Below, in pieces: positions 8,298 through 17,126 of a stretch of DNA of 64,000 nucleotides. The stretch's first letter is position 1, and the number at the start of each line of letters is the position of its first letter. The position numbers and the translations under genes are program-made. The stretch lies in contig JAIEPH010000003.1 of assembly GCA_019749805.1 (NCBI GenBank), positions 1-64,000 of the forward strand, read 5' to 3'. Under the pieces are notes generated by a model that searched no databases, was not told the DNA's origin, and saw only the letters and a program-made list of their open reading frames with translations. The DNA is from Mycobacteriaceae bacterium (lineage in GTDB: Bacteria; Actinomycetota; Actinomycetes; Mycobacteriales; Mycobacteriaceae).

Positions 8298-9599
8298 ATG
8301 CCGTCAGATGTCCGCAAGGCCGTCACCGGTGCATCGATCGGTAACGCCGTCGAATGGTTCGACTTTGCGATCTACGGATTCCTGGCGACCTTCATCGCGG
8401 CGAAATTCTTCCCCGCCGGCGACGAGACGGCGGCGCTGTTGAAAACGTTCGCGATCTTCGCGGCTGCCTTCTTCATGCGACCGCTGGGCGGCTTCGTGTT
8501 CGGCCCCCTCGGCGATCGGATCGGGCGGCAGCGTGTGCTCGCCGTGGTGATCCTGCTGATGTCGGGCGCGACCGTGGCCATCGGCCTGCTTCCCACATAC
8601 GCCTCGATCGGTGTCGCGGCCCCGCTGCTGCTGTTCTTCCTGCGCTGTCTGCAAGGGTTCTCGGCGGGCGGCGAATACGGTGGTGGCGCTGTCTACCTGG
8701 CCGAGTTCGCGTCGGAGAAAAGCCGGGGCGTCACGATCACGTTCATGGCGTGGTCGGGGGTCGTCGGATTTCTCCTCGGATCCGTGACCGTGACGCTGCT
8801 GCAGGCACTGCTGCCCGCCGACACGATGAACAGCTACGGCTGGCGGATTCCGTTCCTCATCGCCGGGCCGCTCGGCCTCATCGGCCTCTACATCCGGCTG
8901 CGCCTCGACGACACCCCACAGTTCGCTGAACTCAGCAAGGCCGAGCAGGTCGCCAAGTCGCCGCTGCGTGAAGCGGTGACGACGTCGTGGCGGTCCATCC
9001 TGCAGGTGATCGGCCTGTTCATCGTGTTCAACGTCGGGTACTACGTGGTGTTCACGTTCCTGCAGACGTATCTGATCGTGACGCTGAAGTTCTCCAAGAC
9101 CGAGGCCTTCACGTCGATGACCCTGGCGACGTTCGTCGCGCTGGTGCTCATCCTTCCGCTCGCGGCGCTGTCCGACCGTGTCGGTCGCAAGCCGCTCCTG
9201 ATCGCGGGGTCAGTGGCCTTTGTGCTCCTGTCCTACCCATTGTTCCTGCTGCTGAATTCCGGGTCGCTGGCCGCCGCGATCACCGCCCACTGCGTACTGG
9301 CGGCCATCGAGTCGATCTACGTGTCGACCGCGGTGTCCGCCGGTGTCGAGTTGTTCGCCACGAGCGTGCGCTACAGCGGATTTTCGATCGGCTACAACAT
9401 CTGCGTCGCAGGATTCGGCGGCACGACGCCGTATGTCGTCACCTGGCTCACGGCGCGAACCGGTGACAACACGGCACCGGCGATCTACCTGATCGCCGCG
9501 GCGGTCATCTCACTCGGCACGGTTCTTACACTGCGAGAGACGGCCGCGCGACCGCTTCCGCAGACCAGCGACCGCAGCCTCGCGACAGCGTTAGAGTGA
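8298..9599 (+). CDS. MFS transporter, metabolite:H+ symporter (MHS) family
   Basis: A 433-residue permease with 12 predicted helices. The N-terminus [19 protein letters not shown] is the hallmark of the MHS family (KgtP, ProP, ShiA). MFS loop motifs appear as [10 protein letters not shown] and [10 protein letters not shown], and [15 protein letters not shown] is the family-specific helix-4 sequence. It probably imports an organic acid or a betaine/proline-like solute; the exact substrate cannot be read. GGGAG at 8285-8289 precedes ATG 8298. The gene four bases downstream encodes a TetR regulator, a likely controller. Confidence 0.92.
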   Translation: MPSDVRKAVTGASIGNAVEWFDFAIYGFLATFIAAKFFPAGDETAALLKTFAIFAAAFFMRPLGGFVFGPLGDRIGRQRVLAVVILLMSGATVAIGLLPTYASIGVAAPLLLFFLRCLQGFSAGGEYGGGAVYLAEFASEKSRGVTITFMAWSGVVGFLLGSVTVTLLQALLPADTMNSYGWRIPFLIAGPLGLIGLYIRLRLDDTPQFAELSKAEQVAKSPLREAVTTSWRSILQVIGLFIVFNVGYYVVFTFLQTYLIVTLKFSKTEAFTSMTLATFVALVLILPLAALSDRVGRKPLLIAGSVAFVLLSYPLFLLLNSGSLAAAITAHCVLAAIESIYVSTAVSAGVELFATSVRYSGFSIGYNICVAGFGGTTPYVVTWLTARTGDNTAPAIYLIAAAVISLGTVLTLRETAARPLPQTSDRSLATALE

Positions 9600-9603
9600 G
9601 TAT

Positions 9604-10248
9604 GTGCCGCAACAATCCGATCCTCCATCGCGGCCTCGACTGACTTCTCGAGGTGCCGCGACACGGAGCCGGATTGTCCTTGCGGCCGCCGAACTCATGC
9701 ACGTTCAGGGCGTCGCGGCGACGACGATAGACGATGTCCTCGCGGCCAGCTCGACAAGCAAATCCCAGTTCTACCAACACTTTGAGGACAAGGGCGAACT
9801 GGTCTACGAGGTCATCACGCAGCGGGCCGACGAAGTGTTGTCGTGGCAGCGGCTGCGCTTGGAGAAGGTGGACTCGTTCCGCGGGCTGTATCAGTGGCGC
9901 GACGCCATAGTGCAGCGGTGCGCCTTGCGCAGCGGCTTCTGGGGATGCGAACTCGGTTCTCTCGCTGCGGAATTGTCCGATTCCGACGACAAGGCCAGGG
10001 CCTCACTTTCCGAGCACTTCACCGAATGGCGGACTCTGCTCAGAGAGGCGCTGGAGCGTATGCGTGACAACGGCGTCTTGCGCGCCGATACCGAGACCCG
10101 TGCTCTTGCAACAGGTTTGCTCGCCGCCGTCGAGGGCGGCTACCTGCTGTCGCAGACCGGCCGCGACCCGCGGCTGATGCAGGCGGCGCTGGACATGGCG
10201 ATAGGCCATGTGGCGTCGTTCGCGGCCGCCGCCGAAACAGTGCGCTGA
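9604..10248 (+). CDS. TetR/AcrR-family transcriptional regulator
   Basis: A 214-residue repressor-type protein. The N-terminal helix-turn-helix runs from about residue 18 to 62, with TTIDDVLAASSTSKSQFYQHF as the recognition segment (split by the conserved YxHF-like ending). The C-terminal ligand domain includes GFWGCELGSLAAEL, a sequence seen in TetR_C_6 members. GTG 9604 lies four bases after the MFS transporter stop, so both are probably co-transcribed and the protein may govern that transporter. The ligand is unknown. Confidence 0.88.
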   Translation: MPQQSDPPSRPRLTSRGAATRSRIVLAAAELMHVQGVAATTIDDVLAASSTSKSQFYQHFEDKGELVYEVITQRADEVLSWQRLRLEKVDSFRGLYQWRDAIVQRCALRSGFWGCELGSLAAELSDSDDKARASLSEHFTEWRTLLREALERMRDNGVLRADTETRALATGLLAAVEGGYLLSQTGRDPRLMQAALDMAIGHVASFAAAAETVR

Positions 10249-10280
10249 CGGCGACCGCGAATGTCGAAGGGAAACCGCGG

Positions 10281-10547
10281 CTAGCGGTGCCGACCAGGGG
10301 TTGCCTCTGGCGCCGGCGGTGCGACCACTGTCGGGGAGAACGGGTTGGGGCCGCCGGGTTCCAGGCGCGGCGCCTTCTCCGTCGGCTCGACCGGTGCGGT
10401 CGTGGCCGGGGTGGTGGTCGTTGTCGTCGTGGTGGTCTCGGGCGCTTCCTCTTCTTCTTTGGCGCACGATGCGGTGAGCACGACCATCGCGGTGACTGCG
10501 GCGCCACCGGCGACCGCCGTCAAACGCCGGCCGAGAACTGACTTCAT
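10281..10547 (-). CDS. Small Thr/Pro-rich lipoprotein, paralogue A
   Basis: An 88-residue exported lipoprotein. A signal peptide (MKSVLGRRLTAVAGGAAVTAM) leads to a lipobox LTASC with Cys at residue 28. Then come KEEEE and a run of threonines, and the C-terminus reads EPTEKAPRLEPGGPNPFSP before a proline-rich tail. A second copy lies at 17597-17869. The two are near identical in the signal peptide and C-terminal box and vary in the acidic/Thr linker. No known domain. It should sit on the outer face of the cytoplasmic membrane; the conserved tail is the likely functional part. Confidence 0.85.
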   Translation of the reverse strand: MKSVLGRRLTAVAGGAAVTAMVVLTASCAKEEEEAPETTTTTTTTTPATTAPVEPTEKAPRLEPGGPNPFSPTVVAPPAPEATPGRHR

Positions 10548-10576
10548 GGGGAAGGTCCTATCTGTGTGTTAACTGA

Positions 10577-10606
10577 ACTATATCGTCCAAAAAAGCTCGA
10601 AGTCAA
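10577..10606 (-). promoter_or_regulatory. SigA-like promoter of lipoprotein A
   Basis: On the minus strand TTGACT (10606-10601) and TATAGT (10582-10577) are separated by 18 bases, a good match to a housekeeping promoter. It lies about 30 bases upstream of ATG 10547, with AGGACCTT in the leader. It is a sequence-only prediction. Confidence 0.6.
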
Positions 10607-10719
10607 TGTTTCAAGCCTGGTCAGCAGCCATGCATAGGTCATGCTCTAGACGACAAGGTCCAGTTAGCCCGAAACGTCGCTGGATGCCGGTCAAGCGGCG
10701 TCCCCGTTACTGTGGGGAC

Positions 10720-11037
10720 ATGAAGCTTCGGGTGTTGCCCTACGTCACAGTCGAGGTTGACGATCGGTTGCGGCGGCGGCTGCGGGCCAAGGGCGAGCGG
10801 TTGCGCCTCAACGTACGCGCTTACCTGCTCAGCGCGGCCGATGACGTCGACGCGGCCAGCGACAAAGTCCGCGGATTGTGCGACCGGGCCGTGGACCGGG
10901 TCGATGCCGCGGTCGCAGGAGTCAACGACAAGATTGCGCCGTCAGCGGCACCGCACGATGCGCCGCCCGCCGCCGGGCACAAGGGGCGGCCCGCCGCCGG
11001 ACGCCCGCACCTGGCCGCCGTCCGCGAAGCCGGCTAG
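10720..11037 (+). CDS. Small hypothetical protein
   Basis: A 105-residue soluble protein. The first 45 residues (MKLRVLPYVTVEVDDRLRRRL onward) look folded and charged; the rest is Ala/Pro/Gly-rich with VNDKIAPSAAP and KGRPAAGRPHL, probably disordered. ATG 10720 has a GGGGA element two bases upstream. Its stop TAG overlaps the stop of the convergent gene through the shared CTAG at 11034-11037. I do not recognise a family. Confidence 0.7.
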   Translation: MKLRVLPYVTVEVDDRLRRRLRAKGERLRLNVRAYLLSAADDVDAASDKVRGLCDRAVDRVDAAVAGVNDKIAPSAAPHDAPPAAGHKGRPAAGRPHLAAVREAG

Positions 11038-11378
11038 ACGGTGCGGGTACTGCCCGCGCGCCCGCCGACGAAGAACCCCCCGACGATCACCACCAGGCCG
11101 ACGATCGCCACCGGGATGGCCCAGGTGCGCCGTTGCGACACCGCCGACGAGCACAGGGCCGCGTAATCCGTGTGCGGAATGACCTCGTTGAGGATCGGCA
11201 GATTCACCGGGTTGTTGTTGTCCGCCTCACGGGCGGCCGAGTCGTCGGCGGCGATGGCGTTGCCGCACCCGATGCTCTGGCCCTCGGGTCCGGCCACCGA
11301 CACGGGCATGAGCAGACCGATGACACCGACGAGCAACACGACCGCCCCTGCCAGCAAAATCAACCGTCGCAGATTCAT
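11034..11378 (-). CDS. Small two-helix membrane protein
   Basis: A 114-residue protein with a hydrophobic helix at residues 5-28 and another near 87-106. An extracellular loop between them has two cysteines (SIGCGNAI, AALCSSAV) that could form a disulphide. A basic C-terminus (GGRAGSTRTV) suggests that both ends are cytoplasmic. Its stop overlaps the convergent small gene. No family recognised; the layout is common in mycobacterial cell-envelope proteins. Confidence 0.75.
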   Translation of the reverse strand: MNLRRLILLAGAVVLLVGVIGLLMPVSVAGPEGQSIGCGNAIAADDSAAREADNNNPVNLPILNEVIPHTDYAALCSSAVSQRRTWAIPVAIVGLVVIVGGFFVGGRAGSTRTV

Positions 11379-11514
11379 GTCGGTTTAATGCCCACTCGAC
11401 CGGAGGCCAAACCTCGATGAAGAACATAGAGGCGCGGTCGGTGAATGGGTACAACGCCCCATATGTTGTCCTTGTCGGATGTGCCGGCAGTGGTCCGAGA
11501 GGAGCTGATCCCCT

Positions 11515-12408
11515 TTGGTAGGCCATGGGCTGGCGGTGCTGTTCGCCTTCCTCGCAGCGTTGTTCCTCGCCGTCGGCATCGTGGTCCGGCAGCGAGCCAC
11601 AATGGATGTCCCCGAGGACAAGGGCGTCAGCCCCACCATGGTCCTGACGCTGATCCGCCGTCCGCTGTGGTGGGCCGGGACCGCCGCGGCGGTCGCCGGC
11701 TTCGCGTTTCAGGCTGTCGCGCTGGCCTTCGGGTCACTTCTGCTGGTCCAGCCCATCCTCGTCTCGGCGCTGTTGTTCGCGCTCCCGCTGAGCGCCCGGC
11801 TGGCCAATCGCCGGGTCACCCGCGGTGAGTGGCTGTGGGCGATGCTGCTCACCGCGTCCCTGGCAGTGTTCGTGTTGTTGGCCAAGACCAGTGCCGGCGA
11901 CTACGAGGCCTCTGTACCGCTCACGATGATCGTGGCCGTGGTGTGCGTCGTGGCGGTGTCGGTGTGTGTGTTCGTCGCGATCCGCAATCCCGGGTGGCGA
12001 CGGGCGGTGCTGCTCGCGGTGGCGGTGGGTGTGCTCTTCGGCGTCGTCGCGATGCTCACGAAGCTCGCGATGTACCTGCTGACCGAGCAAGGGGTGCGGA
12101 CCGTCCTCACCTCGCCGGGGGTATATCTGCTCGTGGTGGTCGGCGTCATCGCGGTGTTGTTGCAGCAATCGGCATTTCACGCGGGCTCTTTGCAGACGTC
12201 GGTCCCGACGATGCTGGTGCTCGAACCGCTCGTCGCCGTGGTGCTGGGCGCCGTGGTGCTCGGCGAGCACATGGACGTCAACGGCGTCGAAGCCGTCGCG
12301 ATCACCATCGCGCTACTCGCGATGCTGGCCGCGACCGTGGCTCTCGGACGCGAAGAGGGTGCGCTGGAGGAAGAACTCGAGGCCGCTATCGCGAAGCGGG
12401 ACCACTGA
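11515..12408 (+). CDS. DMT-superfamily (EamA/NIPA-like) transporter
   Basis: A 297-residue protein with about nine or ten hydrophobic helices arranged as two similar halves. It ends in a charged cytoplasmic tail (REEGALEEELEAAIAKRDH). Motifs such as LLVQPILVSALLFALPLSARL and TMLVLEPLVAVVLGAVVLGEHM are typical of DMT/NIPA-like carriers. The substrate is unknown; Mg2+ or a small metabolite is possible. The start is TTG 11515 with AGGAG about 11 bases upstream. The 3' end overlaps the convergent rsbU gene by 23 bases. Confidence 0.85.
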   Translation: MVGHGLAVLFAFLAALFLAVGIVVRQRATMDVPEDKGVSPTMVLTLIRRPLWWAGTAAAVAGFAFQAVALAFGSLLLVQPILVSALLFALPLSARLANRRVTRGEWLWAMLLTASLAVFVLLAKTSAGDYEASVPLTMIVAVVCVVAVSVCVFVAIRNPGWRRAVLLAVAVGVLFGVVAMLTKLAMYLLTEQGVRTVLTSPGVYLLVVVGVIAVLLQQSAFHAGSLQTSVPTMLVLEPLVAVVLGAVVLGEHMDVNGVEAVAITIALLAMLAATVALGREEGALEEELEAAIAKRDH

Positions 12409-14659
12409 GCAGCCCCTCGCTCGTGGGCAGCCGGAACGACATCTGCACGGACGTCCCGTCGTCCGTTCCGACGACGTCGACGTGATCGCTGACGGAGCTG
12501 ATGAGCAGTAGGCCCCTGCCGCGGGTGCCGGGGTCGGCGGGGGGCGTCTTCCACGAACCCGAATCGACGACGCTGACGCGCACCCGGCCGTCGCGCACCT
12601 CGGCCTCCACGCGCATACGTCCCGGATCCCGTCCCCGATACGCGTGTTCGACGCAGTTGGAGCAGACCTCGTTGACCACCAGGATGATGTCGTCGGCGAG
12701 CGGTGACTCGACGTGGTTGGTGCGCAACCATTCCGCCAACCGGTGCCGGACGTCGCTCAACCGACTCGGCGCCGCCTCGTCGTCGATGAGTAAGGCCGAC
12801 GGCGGGCATCGATACACGACGATCGCGACGTCGTCGTCGTAGCCGCCTTCCGGAGCGAGCCGGCGCAGGACCTCGTCGGCCACCGCTTCGGCCGGCAGGT
12901 CAACGGTTTCGGACACCACCTCGGCGGCTCTGTCGATCTGTTCGTCGATCGCTTTGTCACGCCGCTCCACAAGGCCGTCGGTGTACAGCAGCAGGGTCGA
13001 ACCGGTCGTCAACGAGCGTGAGGCCTGCGGTCGGGGCCCGTCCCGGTGCACCGCGAGCGGCACCGAGTGACCATCGGTGAGCAGCTCCGGGCGCTCCGCA
13101 CCGCTGTCGAACACCGGCGGCACGTGGCCGGCACTGCTATAGCGCAGCGTTTGGGAGTCCAGGTCGGCGACAGCGACGAACACCGTGGCGCAGAACGCAT
13201 CTGGGATCAATTCGGCTACCGAGTCGAGCTGTTCGAGCACCCTGGCGGGTTCAGCGCTGGTGAGCAGCAGGGCGCGCGTCGATGCGCGCAACTGGCCCAT
13301 GACCGCCGCGGCGGCGAGACCGCGGCCCACGCAGTCGCCGACGATGATGCCGATGCGGTTGTCGCCGACCGGAAGCACGTCGTAGAAGTCGCCGCCGATC
13401 TCCAGCGGAGGAACCGCGGGCTCGTACCGCACGGCGCAGCCGACGGGCAGCGTGGTTGCGGGCAGCAGCGAACGCTGCAGGGTCAGCGAGGTTTCACGCG
13501 CGATCTCGAACTGTCGCACATGCTGCATGGCCAGACTGATGTGGCCGAACAACGCCATGACGAGCTGACGGTCCTCGTCGCTGACCCGGCGCGGAATCCG
13601 GTGCTCGAGGCATACGACGACGTCGCGTGCGCCCGAGGTCACCGCGACGAACCCGCGCGTCGTCCCCGCGCTGGGCGCAGCTCCGACCGGCGTGACCGTC
13701 AAAGGCAACCAGTCGCGGGCGTCGTCGAGGGTGCGCCGCCAATCCTCTTCGAGATCAAGCCAATTCGAAACAGCGGGCTCGCCTGCGGTGTAGACAACCG
13801 GATCGCCCTCGCCCGGTGGCCACACGACGGCGATCAGGCGTTGCGTGTCGAGCCGGGACCGGGACTGGGTCAGTGCGGCCGACAGCACCTCGTCCACGTT
13901 TCGGGCCAAGCTGACCGCGGTGGCCAACCGCGCCACCGCTTGTTCGCGCTCCGCCACGGCGTGCGTGGCGGTCACGTCGCGGATGGTTCCGACGTAGGCG
14001 TGATAGTCGGTGCGTTGTTCCCTGACGGCATTGATGCTGATCGCCACCCATCTAATGGTTCCGTCGCGATGACGGATCGCGGTATCGGTGGCGATGTTGC
14101 CTTGTTCTCTCAGTGCGGACAGCCGCTGATTCGTCGCGGTCTCGTCGGTCACCCATGGATAAGGGGCCTGGTACGGCAACCCGTCGGGGCCATACCCGGT
14201 GATGTCGACGAACGCCTCGTTGATCTCGACGATGGCCCCGGTGTGATCCGCGACGTAGAAGCCTTCTTGCAGTGAATTCACCAGTGCATCGCGGAACTCG
14301 TCGCGGTCGGCCAGATCCTCCGCACGGGCACGCTGCTGTTCGTAACGCTTTGTACCGTCGAGGAATCCACGTGTCGCCACATCCAGCGCAGCCAGTGTCT
14401 GCAACAGGAACTGTAGCGGGGCGTCGGGGTCGATCGACATGTCCTGCTTCATCTCGACGACGAATCGAGCGTGGTTCTCGATGATTTCGAGCATGCTCAT
14501 CCGGTCGCTCAACGCGCGCCTACCGAGTTCGTGTCCAACCGCCAGGCTGGCCTCGGACCCCGACCGGACGTACTCGGTCAGCGCCGCGGCGTACTGCGCA
14601 TAGAAGTCACCGCCGGCGGTGCCGGCAATTGAACCAGGGCCGGCCGGATCGTCGCTCAT
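12386..14659 (-). CDS. rsbU: RsbU-type multidomain regulator: RsbRD-N, PAS, GAF, PP2C phosphatase and HATPase kinase
   Basis: A 757-residue protein. The order is an RsbRD-like helical domain (about 20-110), a PAS domain (about 118-235, EGFYVADHTGAIVEINEAF), a GAF domain (about 245-395), a SpoIIE/PP2C phosphatase (about 415-610) and an RsbW-like ATPase (about 630-750). Phosphatase metal motifs IGGDFYDVL, GDCVGRG, YTDGLVE and YDDDVAI are intact. The ATPase has NEVCSNCVEHAY and GRGLLL. It could therefore both dephosphorylate an RsbV-type protein and act as an anti-sigma kinase. Last gene of the stressosome operon; its ATG overlaps the rsbX stop. The N-terminus carries a short repeat also found in fusA2. 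Confidence 0.92.
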   Translation of the reverse strand: MSDDPAGPGSIAGTAGGDFYAQYAAALTEYVRSGSEASLAVGHELGRRALSDRMSMLEIIENHARFVVEMKQDMSIDPDAPLQFLLQTLAALDVATRGFLDGTKRYEQQRARAEDLADRDEFRDALVNSLQEGFYVADHTGAIVEINEAFVDITGYGPDGLPYQAPYPWVTDETATNQRLSALREQGNIATDTAIRHRDGTIRWVAISINAVREQRTDYHAYVGTIRDVTATHAVAEREQAVARLATAVSLARNVDEVLSAALTQSRSRLDTQRLIAVVWPPGEGDPVVYTAGEPAVSNWLDLEEDWRRTLDDARDWLPLTVTPVGAAPSAGTTRGFVAVTSGARDVVVCLEHRIPRRVSDEDRQLVMALFGHISLAMQHVRQFEIARETSLTLQRSLLPATTLPVGCAVRYEPAVPPLEIGGDFYDVLPVGDNRIGIIVGDCVGRGLAAAAVMGQLRASTRALLLTSAEPARVLEQLDSVAELIPDAFCATVFVAVADLDSQTLRYSSAGHVPPVFDSGAERPELLTDGHSVPLAVHRDGPRPQASRSLTTGSTLLLYTDGLVERRDKAIDEQIDRAAEVVSETVDLPAEAVADEVLRRLAPEGGYDDDVAIVVYRCPPSALLIDDEAAPSRLSDVRHRLAEWLRTNHVESPLADDIILVVNEVCSNCVEHAYRGRDPGRMRVEAEVRDGRVRVSVVDSGSWKTPPADPGTRGRGLLLISSVSDHVDVVGTDDGTSVQMSFRLPTSEGLLSGPASR
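14611..14632. repeat. Dispersed short repeat, copy in rsbU
   Basis: A 22-base stretch is identical to 23774-23795 inside fusA2. Its core, CGGCGGTGCCGGCAATTGA, occurs again at 23804-23822. In both genes it is read on the minus strand in the same frame and yields SIAGTA. The genes are otherwise unrelated, so a shared in-frame insertion is likely. Confidence 0.7.
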
Positions 14660-15279
14660 GAGGTACCTCGATGACGGGCCGCCAGCACCAGCGCGTCGTC
14701 GGTCTGCCTGCCGTAGCGGCCCACGAGTTGTTCGGCGATGGTCGTTGCGTGGGCGGCGAAGTCGATGTCCTCGAGGTGTTGTTCGGCGATGCCGTCGCTC
14801 GACATGACCAGCAGGTCGCCGGGGGAGATCGGCACCTGGGTGGTAGAAAGGGTCTGCGGTATCCGGTATCCCACGATGCCGCCGACCAGTAGCGCAGAGG
14901 AACGAACCTCGATTCCGCCCGGATGCTTGGCAACGAGATCGGCCGCCACGTTACCGATACCGATCCAGCTCAGCTCGTTGGTCTCGAAGTCGACACTGGC
15001 CAATGTCATTGTGACGCCGCGAGTTTCGGTCAGGACGAGATGGCAGCGCTGCATCAACACATCCAGCGGGTCGGCGCGGCCCTGGTCCACGACCTCGGCG
15101 GCCAACTGGGCGGCCGCAGCCGCCGCCTCGCCGTGGCCGAGGCCGTCGATCACCCCGAACAGTGCGGCATCGTCGCCGACGTCGAAGGCCACCGGATGAT
15201 CGCCGCACACCACCTCCCCCGATAGGGGGCGGCGAACCGCGGCCCATTCGATGGGCCCGAACTTGCCATGCCTAAACAC
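14656..15279 (-). CDS. rsbX: RsbX-like PP2C serine phosphatase
   Basis: A 207-residue single-domain SpoIIE/PP2C phosphatase. Metal-binding and core motifs are CGDHPVAFDVGDDAALF, VIDGLGHGEAAA, GIGNVAADLV, VMSSDGIAEQH and RQTDDALVL. In Bacillus, RsbX removes phosphate from RsbR and RsbS and so resets the stressosome. The gene lies between rsbT and rsbU, overlapping both, so the same job is likely here. It has no sensor domain, unlike the rsbU product. Confidence 0.88.
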   Translation of the reverse strand: MFRHGKFGPIEWAAVRRPLSGEVVCGDHPVAFDVGDDAALFGVIDGLGHGEAAAAAAQLAAEVVDQGRADPLDVLMQRCHLVLTETRGVTMTLASVDFETNELSWIGIGNVAADLVAKHPGGIEVRSSALLVGGIVGYRIPQTLSTTQVPISPGDLLVMSSDGIAEQHLEDIDFAAHATTIAEQLVGRYGRQTDDALVLAARHRGTS

Positions 15280-15700
15280 TGTCGGGTATCCACTTCCACA
15301 TCTCGATGACGGTGCCGCGGCCCAACTCCGACTCGATCTGCAGTCGATCCATCAGCCTGCGCGCACCGGGCAGTCCGAGACCGAGTCCGCGTCCGGTGGA
15401 GTATCCGTCGTCAAGTGCGCGTTCCACGTCGGCTATGCCGGGACCGTCGTCCTCGGCCCTCACCACCAGCGCCTGCCTGCCGTCGCGGAGCTGAACTCCG
15501 ACGCGGACCTCGCCTCGACCGGCGTAACTCGTTATATTGCGGGCGATTTCGGAGATCGCCGTCGCAATCATCGTGACGTCGGTCAGCGAGAATCCGAGCT
15601 GCGTGGCGAGTTCGTGCCCCGCTTGCCGCGCGGTGACTATGTCGTCGGAGTCGTTGATGTCGACCACGAAGTCAGTCGGCATCGACATTTCCGGGGTCAC
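15272..15700 (-). CDS. rsbT: RsbT-like switch protein serine kinase
   Basis: A 142-residue GHKL kinase. The N-box is ISEIARNITSYAG, followed by DDGPGIAD (G1) and STGRGLGLGLPGARRLMD (G2). RsbT phosphorylates RsbS and RsbR, is then released, and activates RsbU. The GTG at 15700 gives a 29-base overlap with rsbS; ATG 15688 and ATG 15682 are also possible. The stop overlaps the rsbX start region by 8 bases, which supports tight co-translation. Confidence 0.9.
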   Translation of the reverse strand: MTPEMSMPTDFVVDINDSDDIVTARQAGHELATQLGFSLTDVTMIATAISEIARNITSYAGRGEVRVGVQLRDGRQALVVRAEDDGPGIADVERALDDGYSTGRGLGLGLPGARRLMDRLQIESELGRGTVIEMWKWIPDSV

Positions 15701-16073
15701 GTCCGATCGCCGGTTTCCGATCCTCGAGCTTCCGATTCAGTAGAGCAAGGCCCTCTTCCAGATCCAGCGCGGTGTGCATGTCGTCGAATGTGAGTCCCAA
15801 CTGGACCATGGCGAACGCCACCTCGGGCTGCAGGCCCACGATCACCGTGTCCGCACCGCGCAGCCGGGTCATATGCGCGATCGTTCGAAGTGACCGGGCT
15901 GCAAACGAATCCATCACATCGATCACGGTCACGTCGACGATGATGCCGTGCGCGCGGTATCGGCTGACCCGCTCCATCAGGTCATGGCGAAGCTGTTCGG
16001 TGTCGGAGTCCGAGAGCGCGGACTGCACCGAGGCGATGAGGATCGTGCCCTGCTTCAGGATGGGAACTGCCAT
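15672..16073 (-). CDS. rsbS: RsbS-like STAS stressosome scaffold protein
   Basis: A 133-residue single STAS domain. VTVIDVMDSFAARSLRTIA holds the expected phosphoacceptor Ser at about residue 56. RsbS is the minimal scaffold subunit that, with RsbR, binds RsbT in the 1.8-MDa stressosome. The gene is 24 bases downstream of rsbR and overlaps rsbT. No other domain is present, which separates it from RsbR. Confidence 0.9.
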   Translation of the reverse strand: MAVPILKQGTILIASVQSALSDSDTEQLRHDLMERVSRYRAHGIIVDVTVIDVMDSFAARSLRTIAHMTRLRGADTVIVGLQPEVAFAMVQLGLTFDDMHTALDLEEGLALLNRKLEDRKPAIGRDPGNVDAD

Positions 16074-16097
16074 GAAGATCCTGCACCGTGCCTCGCG

Positions 16098-16976
16098 TTA
16101 CCCGGGCTGCTCGCCGGTGCGGGTCACCTCGTAGCCGAGCAGGCGTTCGGCCTCCTCGATCCCACCCTGCAGGTCGCCGACGGCGTTCATCTTCGACAGG
16201 TCGAGACCGATCGTCACGAGGGTCAGCGCGATCTCCGACGACAGACCGGTGATGATCACGCTGGCGCCCATCAGGCCCGACGCGTCGACGGTCTGCACGA
16301 GGTGGTTGGCCACCGTGGAGTCGATGGTGGGCACACCGGTGATGTCGATGACGACGACCTTCGCGCGGTTGGCGCGGATGGCCCGCAGCAGCTGTTCGGT
16401 GACCTGCCGCGCGCGTTGACTGTCGAGGACGCCGATGATCGGCAGAATCAGCAGTTGCTCACGCACCTGCAGCACCGGCGTCGACAGCTCGCGGATCGCT
16501 TCCTGCTGCTGGCGGATGATGCGCTCGCGTTCCTGCACGAATCCGACGGCCACGGTGTTGGCGATGCGGTTCGCGGCGGGCTCGTACGCGTCGAGCACGC
16601 GGTTGAGCAGTTCGAAGTCGGTTTGGTACTTCTCGAACAGTGAGCGGGCCAACACGTCGCGCAGCAGCAGCACGATGCCGACCACCTCGTTGGTCTCCAC
16701 ACCGCGCGGAATGATGCGCTCGGACAGATCGCGTGCGTAGTCCTGCAGCGCTTCCACACTGCCCGTCTCGAGCACTTCGACGTAGCTGTCGTACACCGTG
16801 GTCGCCTCCGAGAAGATCTCCTCGGGCGACATCGCGGTCAGCAACTCCGCTTCGGTGATCCTGCGCGCCCACTCCTCGCGCAGCGCGGTGCGGTTCTGTC
16901 TGAGGTGCTCCACCAGTTGCGGTAACAAGCCCTCGGTCGAGACGCTCGCGTCGGCCACAACTGTCGGATTGGACAT
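16098..16976 (-). CDS. rsbR: RsbR-like stressosome sensor/co-antagonist
   Basis: A 292-residue protein. An N-terminal helical RsbR_N-type domain (about 15-150) is followed by a helical linker (about 150-175) and a C-terminal STAS domain (about 176-285). The Bacillus phosphothreonine sites appear as Ser186 (IIGVLDSQRAR) and Ser220/Thr221 (VPTIDSTVANHL). First gene of the operon: ATG 16976 is preceded on the minus strand by a strong GGGAGG. The input signal is unknown. It lacks a globin, PAS or LOV sensor, so the helical domain itself must sense or relay. Confidence 0.92.
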   Translation of the reverse strand: MSNPTVVADASVSTEGLLPQLVEHLRQNRTALREEWARRITEAELLTAMSPEEIFSEATTVYDSYVEVLETGSVEALQDYARDLSERIIPRGVETNEVVGIVLLLRDVLARSLFEKYQTDFELLNRVLDAYEPAANRIANTVAVGFVQERERIIRQQQEAIRELSTPVLQVREQLLILPIIGVLDSQRARQVTEQLLRAIRANRAKVVVIDITGVPTIDSTVANHLVQTVDASGLMGASVIITGLSSEIALTLVTIGLDLSKMNAVGDLQGGIEEAERLLGYEVTRTGEQPG

Positions 16977-17126
16977 CGAAGAAACCTCCCGGCTTTCCGC
17001 TGCTGTTTTGACCCTAGCTTGCGGGTCTGGGGCTGCGGAGTGGAAGCAACGATCTATCGTTCGGCGACAACAGGTTAAGCTCGGCGCACCGCCGTGACCA
17101 GTTGCGGCGCTGACCTAAGGAAAGCC

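Noticed and set aside
13046..14275. A 409-codon plus-strand frame opposite rsbU
   Set aside because: Antisense shadow in high-GC DNA; the minus-strand frame has complete PP2C and PAS motifs.
17003..17030. GTTTT ... GGGTCT, SigF-promoter-like sequence between rsbR and the STAS gene
   Set aside because: The spacing is about 13 bases instead of 15-17 and the -10 is imperfect; not strong enough to call.
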